Source: Polytrichum commune
Taxonomy: Eukaryota > Streptophyta > Polytrichopsida > Polytrichales > Polytrichaceae
Reading direction: 5' to 3'
NCBI GenBank assembly: GCA_950295325.1
Contig: OX485804.1
Span: 11,534,001-11,598,000, forward strand
Length of the DNA stretch: 64,000 nt
Shown here piece by piece: positions 37,020-49,143 of the stretch. The translations under genes and the position numbers were made by a program. Within the stretch, counting starts at the first letter, position 1. The number at the start of each line of letters is the position of its first letter. Under the pieces are notes generated by a model, which did no database searches, was not told the origin of the DNA, and worked only from the letters and a program-made list of their open reading frames with translations.

Positions 37020-37368
37020 CTCGGGGGGGGGGGGGGGGGCACTGTGTTAAAAAGTTAAGGATATAGGTGCGAACAACCACTATTTTATAGGGGGGTATTA
37101 CTTCCAATTCTATTTTTTTTTCACATGCTATCATTATGTAATTTTCTACTTTGGGTTAATAGAAAAATGGCTTGCATTACTTATAGTTCCAAATTACCTA
37201 TTATTCCATACCCTATAGTACTTTAAAGATGTCCAGTGCCATTTTTGATACCCTATATTACTCTTAAGTCCATTTATAAAATTTTGCCCCTATGTTTTTA
37301 AAATACCCTATCATTTGTTCGCACGTATATTGCTACTCCAACCAATGACTACCCCCCCCCCCCTCGAG
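37020..37368. mobile_element. G/C-tract MITE copy 2, with 8-bp target duplication
   Basis: 349 bp; left end CTC plus 17 G, right end a C run then CTCGAG. Flanked by AGTGGTAT at 37012-37019 and 37369-37376. The pre-insertion sequence exists in the window as a paralogue at 43212-43226 (CTTTGAGTGGTATATG), where one AGTGGTAT is present and no insert. Inverse orientation to copy 1. Confidence 0.88.
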
Positions 37369-38164
37369 AGTGGTATATGGTAAGGTTTGTAGTTATAAAG
37401 AGCAGCCGCACAAAAGACATGTGCTATAATTCGAGATTGGACTATGTGTTCTAAAGATAAACATATCCAAACACAATTGAGAGGGTCTAAGTGCTCACAA
37501 TTTGGCTAGATACTTTATTTATGTGTGAGCCTATCCAGAAACAAGAGAATAATGCTTCAACTCCCACATAAGTAGGGCCGAATGCATGGTCGTTTCATCT
37601 ATTTAAGGTAAGAGTGTCCAAAACCAACACGTGACCTAAAATCAACATTGGATATCTTTAATATCATGCATTTGAGACCCCCAAATGTGTGATCATAAAA
37701 TGATGTTAGTTTTGGGTTTGTCCCAAAATAAAGAAGAATACATCAACTCCACACATGGTGTTGAAGGTCAAATGCATAGTCCTTTCATCCAGTTAAGGTG
37801 GGAATACTCAAAACCAACATATGACATAAACCAACGCTAGATATATATCATTGTAATCATACATTTGAAACCTCCACATGCGGTTGTCATAGTTTAGTGT
37901 TGGTCTTGAGCTTGTGCCTTATTATCCTTTCTATGACAAAATTATAGTCTAGTATAGGTGTAGGACATGTTTTTTTGTTGGGTACTAGAATCTTCCATCT
38001 CTTAGCACTCCGACAGCAGTTTTGAGTTGCTTTCTTGAAAGTTGATCTGGGGTTAAAACATACTAAAGACTTGCTAGCCACTGTTAATGTCGTTGAACGA
38101 CTGGCATCTCTCAAATGTGCTTGGTCTTTAAATTGGAGTAAGTGACACTAGAGATACCCTTTGG

Positions 38165-38805
38165 CACTAAGGGTCAATTCACACACAAGACCGAGTGCCC
38201 GTGACCATTGCAATTCAAGCACTCTCACTGGTGGAGAAGGTGGAGCCAGTCCAAGTTCGATTCACACTACGCTTGAGGGACCAACGGAGTATATAATTGA
38301 ATGCGATATGGATGTAAAGTCTACATGGGTTCCTACATTGCATCAAATGGAGTAAAATTAGAATAGGCTAATATGATACCAGAGTCCACCTCCCAATGGA
38401 GGCAAAACACCTTATGCTGCATCTCGGACTCCCGTGATAACATAAGGTTTACGGGCTCGCATTCATGCTGGTACTAAGATATGGGCGTTATGTTTTCTTT
38501 TCTTTCTTTGCATCAAATGGATCATGTTTCATGGTCACTTGGACTGTTTTCAAAAACCACCTCTTGGAGGTAGGCCTAACACACAACCGGGAGACCATGG
38601 CATTCTGAAATCTCACAGCCGTTGATTTGTTATATTTTATCATGTCTGAGGATCTCGCTTGAATAGAAATTCATCGAAATAGCATTTGGTTGAGGGCCCG
38701 AGCACGTATGACTTCACATTACACTTGAGGGCCTGTGACCACACGACATGATTTTGGAAGTATCTTGGGTCACATCTTCAATTCTCACATCTCTTGTACT
38801 AATCA
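38165..38805. mobile_element. Dispersed repeat, copy B (inverse of 13885-14345), carrying a nested insert
   Basis: Matches copy A in reverse over both flanks of the insert 38351-38507. Ends not sharply defined; the left end near CTAAGGGTCAATTCACAC corresponds to the right end of copy A. Confidence 0.65.
38351..38507. mobile_element. 157-bp SINE-like insertion with 13-bp target duplication
   Basis: Flanked by TTGCATCAAATGG at 38338-38350 and 38508-38520. The insert ends in a T/C-rich tail (TTTTCTTTTCTTTC) directly before the second duplication. The related repeat copy A has no insert at the equivalent place (ACCATTGGATGCCATGTAGG at about 14167). A long duplication and simple tail fit a retroposon; I could not identify clean pol III A and B boxes, so SINE is inference. 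Confidence 0.6.
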
Positions 38806-39788
38806 TGTGTTTTGTAATCTATGAGAAGTGAACTAGTTGGAAGAAGTAACCATTTAAGATCCATCTACCTTGGAGCTCACACAAATCTCTCATTCACTAT
38901 CAAGTGAATATTCTCATGGTCATTAAATGGTCATATAGCCCCCCACCCCCCCACCCAATCAAGTTGATCAATGAATCTTGAATGGTTATCATTTTTTGAA
39001 CACACAATCTACTATCTTTTTAACACATATCTTTCTACTTTTCATTTTTGGCGCAACACCAAACAACACACCACTCAAATATTTGTGTCCTAATGAGTAA
39101 AGTATCCGAAAAAGGGTTGTCTAACTTATGTGGTCACCCGCATCTTGATTGTACATACTGTCTTGGGTGATGTATAACAAGGCTTGTAGTCAAGAACGGA
39201 TGAGGTATGTGGCCAATATATAGACATTGTTCTAAGTTCAATAGTAAATATTGGGATGGCCTATGTGGTTAACTTGGAAGTTTTCTTTGACAACCACGCA
39301 ACTTTGAAGAATAAGTGACACTACATTTATCCTTTAATTCAATTGGAGTTTTGGTCAAGAGTTGGTTATTTTGCATACAATATCTTTTATGATTGGTAAG
39401 TTTCTGGTGCATGTTTGGAGTTGGCGTGGAGGTAGTAATGAAGAACATTCTAACATGCACTTGGAGGAGGGTGGGACCCCTCAAGCGTGCCACACCGTCA
39501 CACCGTCACATAAAAGACACCAAATTCAGTCACCTCAATATGACAATCAACCCACCAACCCACCGGCCAAGGACAATTCCCAACCAAATGCAAAGAGCCA
39601 CGAAAAAGTTTTAGGTGCAGAACCAATAAAAATTGCAACTTGATGGTTGAAAGTCTATCATCTATGTGAAAACATCACATCATAAATAGGTAAGATTCAA
39701 AATTACCATTTGTTCAAAGTGAGACACTCACCTTTGCGTCTCCAAGAAGCACTATGACATGAGTTTGATACATCATTTGTGCCTATTG

Positions 39789-40102
39789 AAAAGTTAAGGA
39801 TATAGGGGCGAACAACCACTATTTTATAGGGGGGTATTACTTTCAATTCTCTTCTTTTTTTCACATGCTATCATTATGTAAATTTCTACTTTGGGTTAAT
39901 AGAAAAATGGCTTGCATTACTTATAATTCCAAATTACCTATTATTCCATACCCTATAGTACTTTAAAGATGTCCAGTGCCATTTTTGATACCCTATATTA
40001 CTCTTAAGTCCAATTATAATTTTTAGCCCCCATGTTTTTAAAATACCCTATCATTTGTTCGCACGTATATTGCTACTCCAACCAATGACTACCCCCCCCG
40101 AG
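39789..40102. mobile_element. G/C-tract MITE copy 3, truncated at its left end
   Basis: About 314 bp nearly identical to 37055-37368 but lacking the CTC-G-tract end. The right end is 8 C then GAG. No 8-bp duplication is seen, as expected for a truncated copy. Confidence 0.8.
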
Positions 40103-40104
40103 GG

Positions 40105-42085
40105 CAAAAATGGGGCAAGAATTCAAGTTCTAGCCATGAGTGCCCCACGTGATGGTTTCTATCTGAACCAGACTATTTGGCAAACAAAAAGCGTTGCATT
40201 TGCAATATGATCCACACACTTAAAGTTCCAGAATGGACAAAATATTATGTCCTTCTCATCTTATAGGGGTTGGGGTCCATAGATATGCCACATTACCTTG
40301 CATAAGCAACACAAAGTGAAGTTGGACCTTCGAGTTGAAAATGAAACTATGTATTAGGATGTAAAGTTGAAGAATGGCATGATGCACCATGCGACCAAAA
40401 TGATGCATTCTTGTCGTTTGAAGAATATCCCCTAGATAAGTTGGTTAAAGTTAGTAGGGTGAAAAAAGCACACAAAGTTTAAACTAGTCTTTACGGCATC
40501 TCTCCTTGCCTACACTACAAGCATATGAACCCTAGGTAATTGACGTGTGTCATTGGAAGCTTGTTTTGTGTAACTAGAAAATTTTAAATCTAGCACAGTG
40601 GTAGATTTACATTGTTCTTTCATCCACTTTGGACAATTTCGTCGAATTCATATGCTAGTAGTGCTAGTAGCTATAGAATGGACCAATTATACCTCATAGA
40701 GAGGGCTTCATCAAGACACAAGAAGTGTGAGTGCGTCTGATTGATCCTGAAATCAAAGACTCTACTCCTAATAGCTCACAATTGATTGATCTCAACTTTA
40801 GTACCCGGAGAATCACTTTAGTGGTCCTGAAAGCGGACTGGTGGACACATTTTGATAGTTAATGCGGACTGTGTCCAAGTTGATCACATCCACGTCTCCT
40901 CAATGTTGATTGGGAAGTTGGCTCTTTCAATATATGCATGCTGGCCCCACTCGCAACTAGCGTAGTTGCCATCACAACAACACAAAAGGTGTCAGATAGG
41001 CATAGCTTTAAGGCCTTTAAGTTATGATGTTTTCGCAGTACAGTTCACTCTGTATCACAGCAGTAGTAAGGTCCACGACCAAGCACAAAACATTTCTTCG
41101 GCAGATATCTACACAGTGATTTGGACAGTATAACACATGCTAATTGCAAAATAGCAGAATAATCCTTATTTGGATGCATTCATACAACTCCAGTCTCCAC
41201 ACTGTTTTCTATGCACAGGAAGTCACACAGGACGGCGACCAGTTCGACATGGTCAGTGACATGTAAATTAATGTTTGTTTCTTGTTTTTGGGCGACAGTG
41301 ACCAAATTAGTACGTTTGTCACCATCGAGTGAGCTTCTTTGAATTTGGGGATGACCAACTTCAGACTGATCACCCCCCAACCAAAAACAAGAAGAGATAA
41401 AACGTCAATTATTCTTTGGTTATTATTTCGAGTTGGTTTGCCTTCATGGGTGGATCTTGTATCACAATTCACAACTTTGAAATTTACTCATGTTGTTGTC
41501 TCTACATTGCAATGTTTCACTCTAAGTGTTCAACTCTGGATTTTTTGTACACTGCATGTCAAGTTAGATGCACATCCAACATGGTGAATCAATAGGAAGT
41601 CCTAATAATCTAGTCATAATCTACCTGAGGAAAGACAATAAACTTCAGTAAGAATGGGGTTTTGAGTGAGCCTGAGTATGAGTCTGGTGTTGAATGATGG
41701 GGGTTGGGAAATATTGTGTATGTGTATTTTGATAATATCTATAGGTATAAAGGTACTTAATACTCGATAACTGGGCTCTGCGCAGGTCAAGTACAAATTG
41801 AGGTTTCTCAATGATGTGAGAATAAATTGAGTTTCTACTGGAGACTAATCTTAGAAGTAAAAGGGTTGCAAAGTTAGTCTGATAGCAAACTTGATGATTT
41901 GAATTTTGATCTCCAATTAATGCTTCAAGTCACCAGAAAGTTGGTCACCTGATATCCTTATTCTTTGATCGGCCAACTAGCTAGTGCTGCCGTCTGATTG
42001 AAGCCATCTATGGAGTCCAAGGCCCGCATCCCCAGTTGTTGGGTGGATTTATCAAAATTAATTAGGATCATGGTGGAACAAGCTA
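40105..42085. other. Intergenic, no gene or repeat identified
   Basis: Short ORFs only, none with a recognisable domain. No further copies of the MITE families above were seen in this part. Confidence 0.4.
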
Positions 42086-42796
42086 CTACTACCCAACTAG
42101 TTTAAGAAAGATGAAGTTGAGATTCAATGAGATTTTGCATGCCATCGAAAGGCCAAAGCTACAGGCGAGGGCCAGCAGACTGAGATCAGTCTTTGGTTCG
42201 AGATACTTTGACTCGATTCTTAATCCTGAAAATGCCTTTGCAGATTGGAGTGTTGATTGGGAGCCACACATTTTGATTTTTAAAACACAATGGATTGGAG
42301 CAAACCCCACAAGGCAGGACGATATGTCGTACAGAGAATGTTCAAGGACTTTGTTGCCAGCAACTGGCAAAGTTCAAAGGTAAGCAGGCCTAACTAATTG
42401 GTTGCTTATCTTAAACTGACACCTATATTTGAGCGGTATGGGTTTAGGTGTGGATCTAAGAACGGACATCAAAAAGATTTGTGTTCAAAAGCGATTGGAC
42501 TACGTGCTCAAGATTTTAGAATTAATAATCGACATAATTTGGAGGACCTATATAATTATATATTGAGGATGAGAATCTTCACTTTGACGATGAATAAGAT
42601 ATTCATGTGAGTGTCAACAATTATGAGGAAACTAGTTGCAAGCACAATTTTGGATTTGCTAACCATCTTGCAACAATTTGTGTATCACATTCTACAAGAA
42701 GTGGTAGCAAAGCTAAAAATGTCCGATTAAGACCCGCTCATCTCATTGAGAAAGTACATCTCGTTATCAACATGAGGTAAGTAATATCTCCCTTCA

Positions 42797-43194
42797 TAGG
42801 GTTGGTTCACACAAAGTCCCAAGTCCTAAGTCCCGAGTCACTTGAGGTCAATCCATGCAATCTTAGCCATTGAGAGCATGGAAGTTGGGACTCTTACCAC
42901 TTTACACGGGGTCCCAAGCCCTAAGTCCCAAGTATGACATGAATGCCTACATGGCAACACTTTTTGGAGTTGAGGCTTGGGACTTGTGTTGAGAGTTGGG
43001 TCAAGCAAAAAGTTAGACCCAACTCTCAACACAAGTCCCATGAAGATTTTTGCATAAAATATCAAGTTCCACCTTTAATGATAATTAACCATATTTTATT
43101 GGTTTCTTGACGGTCAAAAGTTGGGACTTTGCCTCCATGTTGGGACTTGCTAACATGAATGGGACTTGGGACTTGGGACCCCATGTGAAGTGGC
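42797..43194. mobile_element. MITE, copy 2 of family with 18533-18911
   Basis: About 400 bp, same orientation as copy 1; ends GGTTGGTTCACA and ATGTGAAGTGGCC. It carries the same TGGGACTTG words in both orientations and an extra CCAAGCCCTAAGTCC segment. Confidence 0.7.
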
Positions 43195-44619
43195 CTTAAT
43201 CAAACATCTATCTTTGAGTGGTATATGAAAAGGCTTATAGTTGAGAATAGACACCAAAAAGACATGTATTATGGATGAGGTTGAACTATGTGTTCAAAAT
43301 ATGGTAATAACCATCTTGAGTTTAATGGTTACCTCAATTGACTGTAGGTGAAGTCACTTGAGGTCAAAGAAGAAGGAAAGGAACCAAACCCTATAAGTAA
43401 TTAGTGTGACGAATGAAGAAGTAAGGATGAGGAGGGTCCCCGCATGGCGGTAGGATGGTGAGCTTGCAAAGTTGACAACCTAGTGTGGTAGCTTAGGCAA
43501 TTTTGGAATTTGCCAACATGCATGTATATTATCCCACACTCGACAAGGAACTGGCTTCAAGTTGCTTACTGCTTCAATTGCTTGTAACGAAATTAGCTTT
43601 ATTATTGATAAGATGAAGCCAAATGAAGAATGCTCTAGCCATGAAAATACTTGAGTGTCATGAATCCCCAACCCACATTTGAGGCTTGGACTTCATGGCG
43701 TCTAGATTTATCCATTGTGGATGAAGGGGCTCTAGTGAAAACAAGCCCCTATAAGTTGAGCGCCAAATCCAAATTCGTTGCACTTGACCACATAAAAATT
43801 TAAAGTGCTTTGAGGTATCAATGGATGCTCTTATGAGGATCAAATGTTGAAATGATTTAATTTAACACCATAGGATAGTTTGCTTTGTTTTCACAATAAG
43901 CGGGTTTAAACTAGATATCACAAAGATCCAACCATATGAAATGTGTCAAAAAAGTTGGAACATTGTACCATTAGGGGAGGAATGGGCTCAAAAGGTTGCT
44001 GCCCTTCTATTGACCAAAAAAAATAGATTCTTAATATCCCAAGTCTTGTAGTACAAGGGCGTACCCACAAGCTCACATGGCACATAAGGTGCCACAGGGT
44101 TTTGGACCATGGGTCTGAGCCAATGGAGTCGTGCTTAGCATACTCAACCTTGCCGATCTGACTCCAGAAATACATAGTAGAGGTCACGGCAATATCATAA
44201 GTACTAAAGGCCTACACCATGACAAGTCCACACCCTAATGTGTCAATAGTTTAGTGGTTCCGGTTTCTAGCACCTTTGAGCTGAACCTCATTTTCATTTG
44301 AGTTTCAAAGACAAAATATTAAAGAAAATCCTTTTTTGGGACCAAACTAGACTACTAGTGGGCACCTTTTGAATTCATTCCTCCCCTAATGTAGGTTAAG
44401 ATACCATTCTTTCCATTTGGACCACATTAGACTTCCGATGCTCTTTTTAGAGTCAAATAAGCTCAAAATAGAAAACCTTGAAGGCTATAAAAAGCTCGCT
44501 CTGATTCCATCATCCCAAACGGATGAATAGCTAAACTTTACCTATGCACCACGATCAAGCTCTAGCCATGTCCAAAATTATGCCATCACGAATTGCTATT
44601 TATGATGTTCACAAGATAA

Positions 44620-45050
44620 GTAGCACTACACTAAATATACCGACTAGCGAGGGTGGTACTAATTCAAGTCACACGCACAATCTAGCCAAATCTCAAACAA
44701 ACCGTGGGCTAGAGTTGCTACTGAGTGACACTAAATCCACGACTACAGTAAATTTCATGCTCACTTACCATAGGCTGCAAGAAAATTAGTACATGCTTGT
44801 GATTAGTGCGCGCCACAAACTTGTTAGTGAATAGTGCCAAGTGCACATACGTTTAGTGATTAGTGCCAAGTGTTGGTACTTTCATGCCCAGTGCCGATAT
44901 TTTAAGTGAATAATGCCAAGTGTCGAGATGATGCTTCCTAGTCTTAGATCTAAGATCTTTCGATGTCACTAATAGCGTAAAGGAATTTAGTATCCCCTTC
45001 ACTAATTCCCCACACTCACTAATTGGTGTATTTAATGTAGCTACGGTGCT
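44620..45050. mobile_element. Dispersed repeat related to 15460-15850 and 61140-61380
   Basis: Contains GTGACACTAAATCCACGA then CTCACTTACCATAGG, and a run of AGTGCCAAGTG words. Near 45005 CACACTCACTAATTGGTGTA matches 15779-15800. Non-coding. Confidence 0.45.
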
Positions 45051-45237
45051 AAATCCAAGGATGGGAGTGTGTGGATCCAACGGTGGGAAGGTGTTGACGA
45101 GTCTTTGTGGTCAGAATTGCAGGTAGCTCATGCAAGGTACAGAAGGAGAGACTTGGCACCTACCCTTACTGACTCACAATCAATGTAGTGGTGAGGAACA
45201 CGCTGTGTGTGGGGGCCCAGCCTTTTGCCTGGTCCCA

Positions 45238-45962
45238 CTGTTCTCCGCCTTTAGTATGACATGTTTGGGAAACACAAAAAACGTCGGATTATCAAGGTGT
45301 CGTCTTCTCATCAATATCACAAGTGGCGTAAAGTTGTCGTATTATCGAGGGAATACGAAAACATGAGTAAATATGAGCTTGAAATATATATATTATATAT
45401 ATATATACACAACAAGGGTAAGCAACATAGATGGTATGAACTAATGACTCTTAACTCCAAACAAATATAAATATTTTCAAGAACTCTTGAAATAGGAGTC
45501 TAAAGATTTATGGTGTTGCCAACCCAAGTTAGCATCTGTCATCTTATCTAAATTTTGAAAACGAATAATTTCATTAACATCAATATATAATAAAGAGTTT
45601 TCTAATTAAAAAAAACTAGTCAACAATGATGCATGACATTTAGGTAACATACTAGGTAGGGGGGCACTCTAGCCGTAACCATGTTCATTTGGCACCAGTA
45701 ACCCTAATCCTCATTAAGTTCCCAATGGTAAGTGAAGTTCCCAAGAAGTTCCCAAGAGAAAATGGATGCACTTTAGATGTACATAACATAGATGAAAGGA
45801 ATTTTAGCATTAACTACCTCTTTAGTATGAGAGAACGGAGATTCTAAATGTCGCAGTATCAAGTGTCGTGGTCGTATAAAAGAGGGACTTTTGAGCTAAA
45901 AAGTTTGGTCGTGCAAAAATGTGTCATAATTTTGAGGGTGTCGTATTAACGAGGTTAGACTG
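45238..45962. mobile_element. pogo/Emigrant-like MITE, copy 1
   Basis: Right end GTATTAACGAGGTTAGACTG followed by TA; complement CAGTCTAACCTCGTTAATAC. The left end is decayed but keeps AGTATGACATGTTTGGGAAA, as in copy 2 at 62168. CAGT plus ACCTC-type ends with TA target sites match the known pogo/Emigrant (Tc1-mariner) pattern. GTCGTATTA words recur inside. No transposase. Confidence 0.6.
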
Positions 45963-46244
45963 TACCTACCTAAAAGGTGGATGGTGCTAAAACCATCACA
46001 TTAAGCACTCGAGAAAAGAAACCATTATTAAATTGTAAGAGTTTTACATGAATCTTGTTAGGAAACGAAAGGCCCCGGGATTTCAATGCGCTAAAGTAAC
46101 TAATGTCTTATGTGAATTGCATATGCACGTTCACCATTTTATTACTAGATGATTCAAAACCAATATGAGAGGTTGATGTTAAGGCAGTGGACATTCTCAA
46201 AATCAATATGTATTCGTTGTGTGATATTTTAAGGCATTGGCATC

Positions 46245-46585
46245 TGGGTGGGGTTGTTGGTTTTAGCGCCATGTGGCCTTATCAACTAAAATGAGCCAAG
46301 TGGTCCGCTCAATTTAATGTAGGGAACATGATGGGAATATAATGATTGCTAGTTAGTACGAGAGAATACCCATTGAGGGTTCTTGAAATACAACTCAACC
46401 ATTCCAATACACCCACACATGTTTATAAAACCATGCAAATAATCAATTGTAATATGGAAGATCTCATCAATTATGACAAAAGGATCATCTCATAATGGCC
46501 CAATTGGCTCATTTTAGTTGATAAGGCCACCATATGTTGGCCATGGCTAGACGTCCACCTCTCTTGGTTGGAACCCCACCGCAAC
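46245..46585. mobile_element. Foldback MITE, ~340 bp
   Basis: Inverted arms: GGCCTTATCAACTAAAATGA at 46275-46294 and its complement TCATTTTAGTTGATAAGGCC at 46508-46527. Weaker outer matches (GGTGGGGTTGTTGG against CCAACC...CCCCACC). Confidence 0.6.
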
Positions 46586-46767
46586 TATAGTAAAACCCTT
46601 ACCCCACAGATTTTTGATTTATTTATCCCAACTAAGTCACTCTAAACTAATTTGGAGCTAGGATGGTATACTGATGCTTATCCTACGTTCAAATATTTCT
46701 TCAAAAAGAATCCACATGCTACTAATGTAATGGATTGCAAATGTTGTAACCTGGGCAAACGATAATA

Positions 46768-46800
46768 GTGGTGGTGGTGGTGGGGGGGGGGGGGGGGGGG
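46768..46800. repeat. (GTG)n followed by a run of 19 G
   Basis: GTGGTGGTGGTGGT then 19 G. It could form a G-quadruplex on the plus strand; run length may be imprecise in assembly. Confidence 0.8.
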
Positions 46801-47098
46801 CAACTCAAAGAGGTGAGTGTCTAATCTTGGCCCCAAATTCTACCTTACAAACGGCCTTTGCAATTGATAATACTATTAAGTTACAACCCCACCCCACCCC
46901 ATTCCAGCGTTCATTGAATCGATCGCGTCCGCAAAAGCGACCAGGGTTGAATGTTAAGATATTGGCACATGATCCAAACTAGAGCCAGCATGAGTCAGGT
47001 TGATGTCAAGGATTCTCAATATACCTTGTTTATTGCAATAGTTTAGGAGTGTTGGTGCAGGCCCGGGGCCCAGTGGGGTGTTAGTTCTAGCACCAGAG

Positions 47099-47238
47099 TC
47101 TACCTTGGTACAGACATCATTGTTCGCATTTGATAATATTACTGGTGAGTTAACGGGCCACATTCTAGTCTACCTTGGTACAGACAATATCGTTTGCATT
47201 GGATAATATTACTGGTGAGTTAACGGGCCACATTCTAG
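47099..47238. repeat. 70-bp tandem duplication
   Basis: Units 47099-47168 and 47169-47238 begin TCTACCTTGGTACAGACA and end GGGCCACATTCTAG, with only a few differences. Confidence 0.9.
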
Positions 47239-47499
47239 CTAGCCTTGAAGGCTATATAGCATATGAATTGCGTATGCAAGACTTACAAGCATGGTTCAGA
47301 GCCTCCTTGGCAAATGGAGTCCCTGAAAAGGCACACGCGTCGCTCGGCTGATGTTGAAGTGGTGGACATTCTGAGATTGAAGATGTACTTTATTGTGCAA
47401 TATGGTAGGGGCGGCATAGCCTGGTATGGGCCCTTGGCCCGGCGGTGGGGTGTTGGGTTCAGCACCATATTCTACCTTTCCCCTTGACAAGTATAGTGT

Positions 47500-49143
47500 T
47501 AGAGTACGCCCCATTGTAGCTAGTCAGCTTTGCACTTGTCGGTTGGATCCACTGTAGTGGGAGCCTGGTCGGGTCGGAGCCTGCAAGGCGGGGCCAGCAG
47601 CGGCAAGCAGGCAGGGCTGATCATAAGGTTGTTAAATCCTCATGGGCAGCGCCACAAGTGCATGCGGAAGTGCGCTTGTTTCGGTATACTGGCCGTAGCC
47701 AGTTGTGGTTAACTTACATCGCATTCGGTGAGGACAGAGGAGAGGGAGGGAGGGAGAGCCTCTGAGGGCCTGCCAGCAGCCTGACTCACCTTGGGGATTG
47801 GGGGAATGGGGCGGTAGAAGCGGATTTAATTAGCCGGGAACCTCATTCGACGATGCGGCTGCTTTTTCGTGTTATGGGCAGCTCATCATGTACTTGGTAC
47901 TGGTGACACAATTCAATTCACACACAGATCTGCTATAAGTACTTCCATGTCACTGAACTTAACCGCCTTACATAATTTCTTAGTTACCGTCGTCATCAAA
48001 AAGGATATCGATGGGTTGGATTGCTTGCAATAGCCAGCTTCTCCTCCTCATCACCATCATCCGTATGCCTAACCTGGTGATGGGTATGCGTGACAATGTG
48101 GAGCGAGTTGAAGATTGCTGATAAAGTAAATTGAGGGGTTATGCATGGGTCCAGCAAGCCTCTTGATGAATATGTGAACTTGGCGCTACGAATTTTCACA
48201 CTGACAAGCACAGGTAGATAGTACGGTTACTGGAATGTGATCAGGTCCACGGAATCGTGCTTTGCAAATGATTTGTTTGGGTCGCCAGCATCGGGCCTGC
48301 CAAAAGAGTCAGAATGCTTTTAGAGGGGAGCTTCGAAGAAGTGTTTAAGCGTACCTTGTAGTGCATTCATTGTGTCACGTTTGATCATGTCTAATAAGCT
48401 TCGTACGACGTACTACTGACTAGATGGAGCTAAATCGTCAAATGACTTTTAAATCCACCAGTCTAGTAGTTTGCTTGTGTCTTGATGGAATGATTTGATC
48501 GGGTTGAGTGCTGCATGATGGATGCGGTGGACCATCAACATCTCAAGTTATATGTACCTAGCTAGTTCCATCACTCTGTTGACGCTCGTTGTTTAGTAAG
48601 TTGGGTCAGATCGTTTTTGTGCCGCTGGACGAAGGATGACAGCCAAGGATTCCAGCTCCCACAGAGTACCAAGTTGAAAATGTAAGCTGGAGCCTGGACC
48701 TTAGTCGCTCTTTTCTAAGGAAGTTAGATTTTTTGGGGGGAGTTCTTGATGCAAATCGACTTCCACGTTACTGCAGTCTTCATTATGTGTACTAGAGTCC
48801 AGATTCAGTGCTACTAACAACTACTACTACTCCGTTGTAGTGATGATCTTGTGTACTCCTGGCAAGCCTTTGAAATGATCACAAACTCTGTGCCTGCACA
48901 TGATTTCCACTCCAGAGTCTAGATCATAAGCTCTGATATAATATTACGACAACTACATTTTGTTATAGTTTGTGCTTTTGCGGAAGGAGTTACGGTACAG
49001 AATTAAGCCTCGTATTGTAACTATGGAGCTCAAAGTTGTTGTGGTTTGGTGCAAATAGACAGCCACAGCTGGCCCGGGCCTGTCAACGGGGACAGTTCTT
49101 CTTTGTTTGAGGAAATAGAACGTCCGACACAGCAGCAAGCATC
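47500..49143. other. Upstream region of the 5-phosphatase gene
   Basis: Noticeably more GC-rich than the neighbouring intergenic DNA at 47520-47860, with a GA-rich tract (47730-47760) like the leaders of other genes here. This may hold the promoter and a spliced 5' UTR, but no start site can be fixed. No coding region seen. Confidence 0.4.

Noticed and set aside
44616-44640. CACTACACTAAATATACC as a CACTA terminus
   Set aside because: Lacks the usual AGAAA run and no inverse partner or 3-bp duplication was found.
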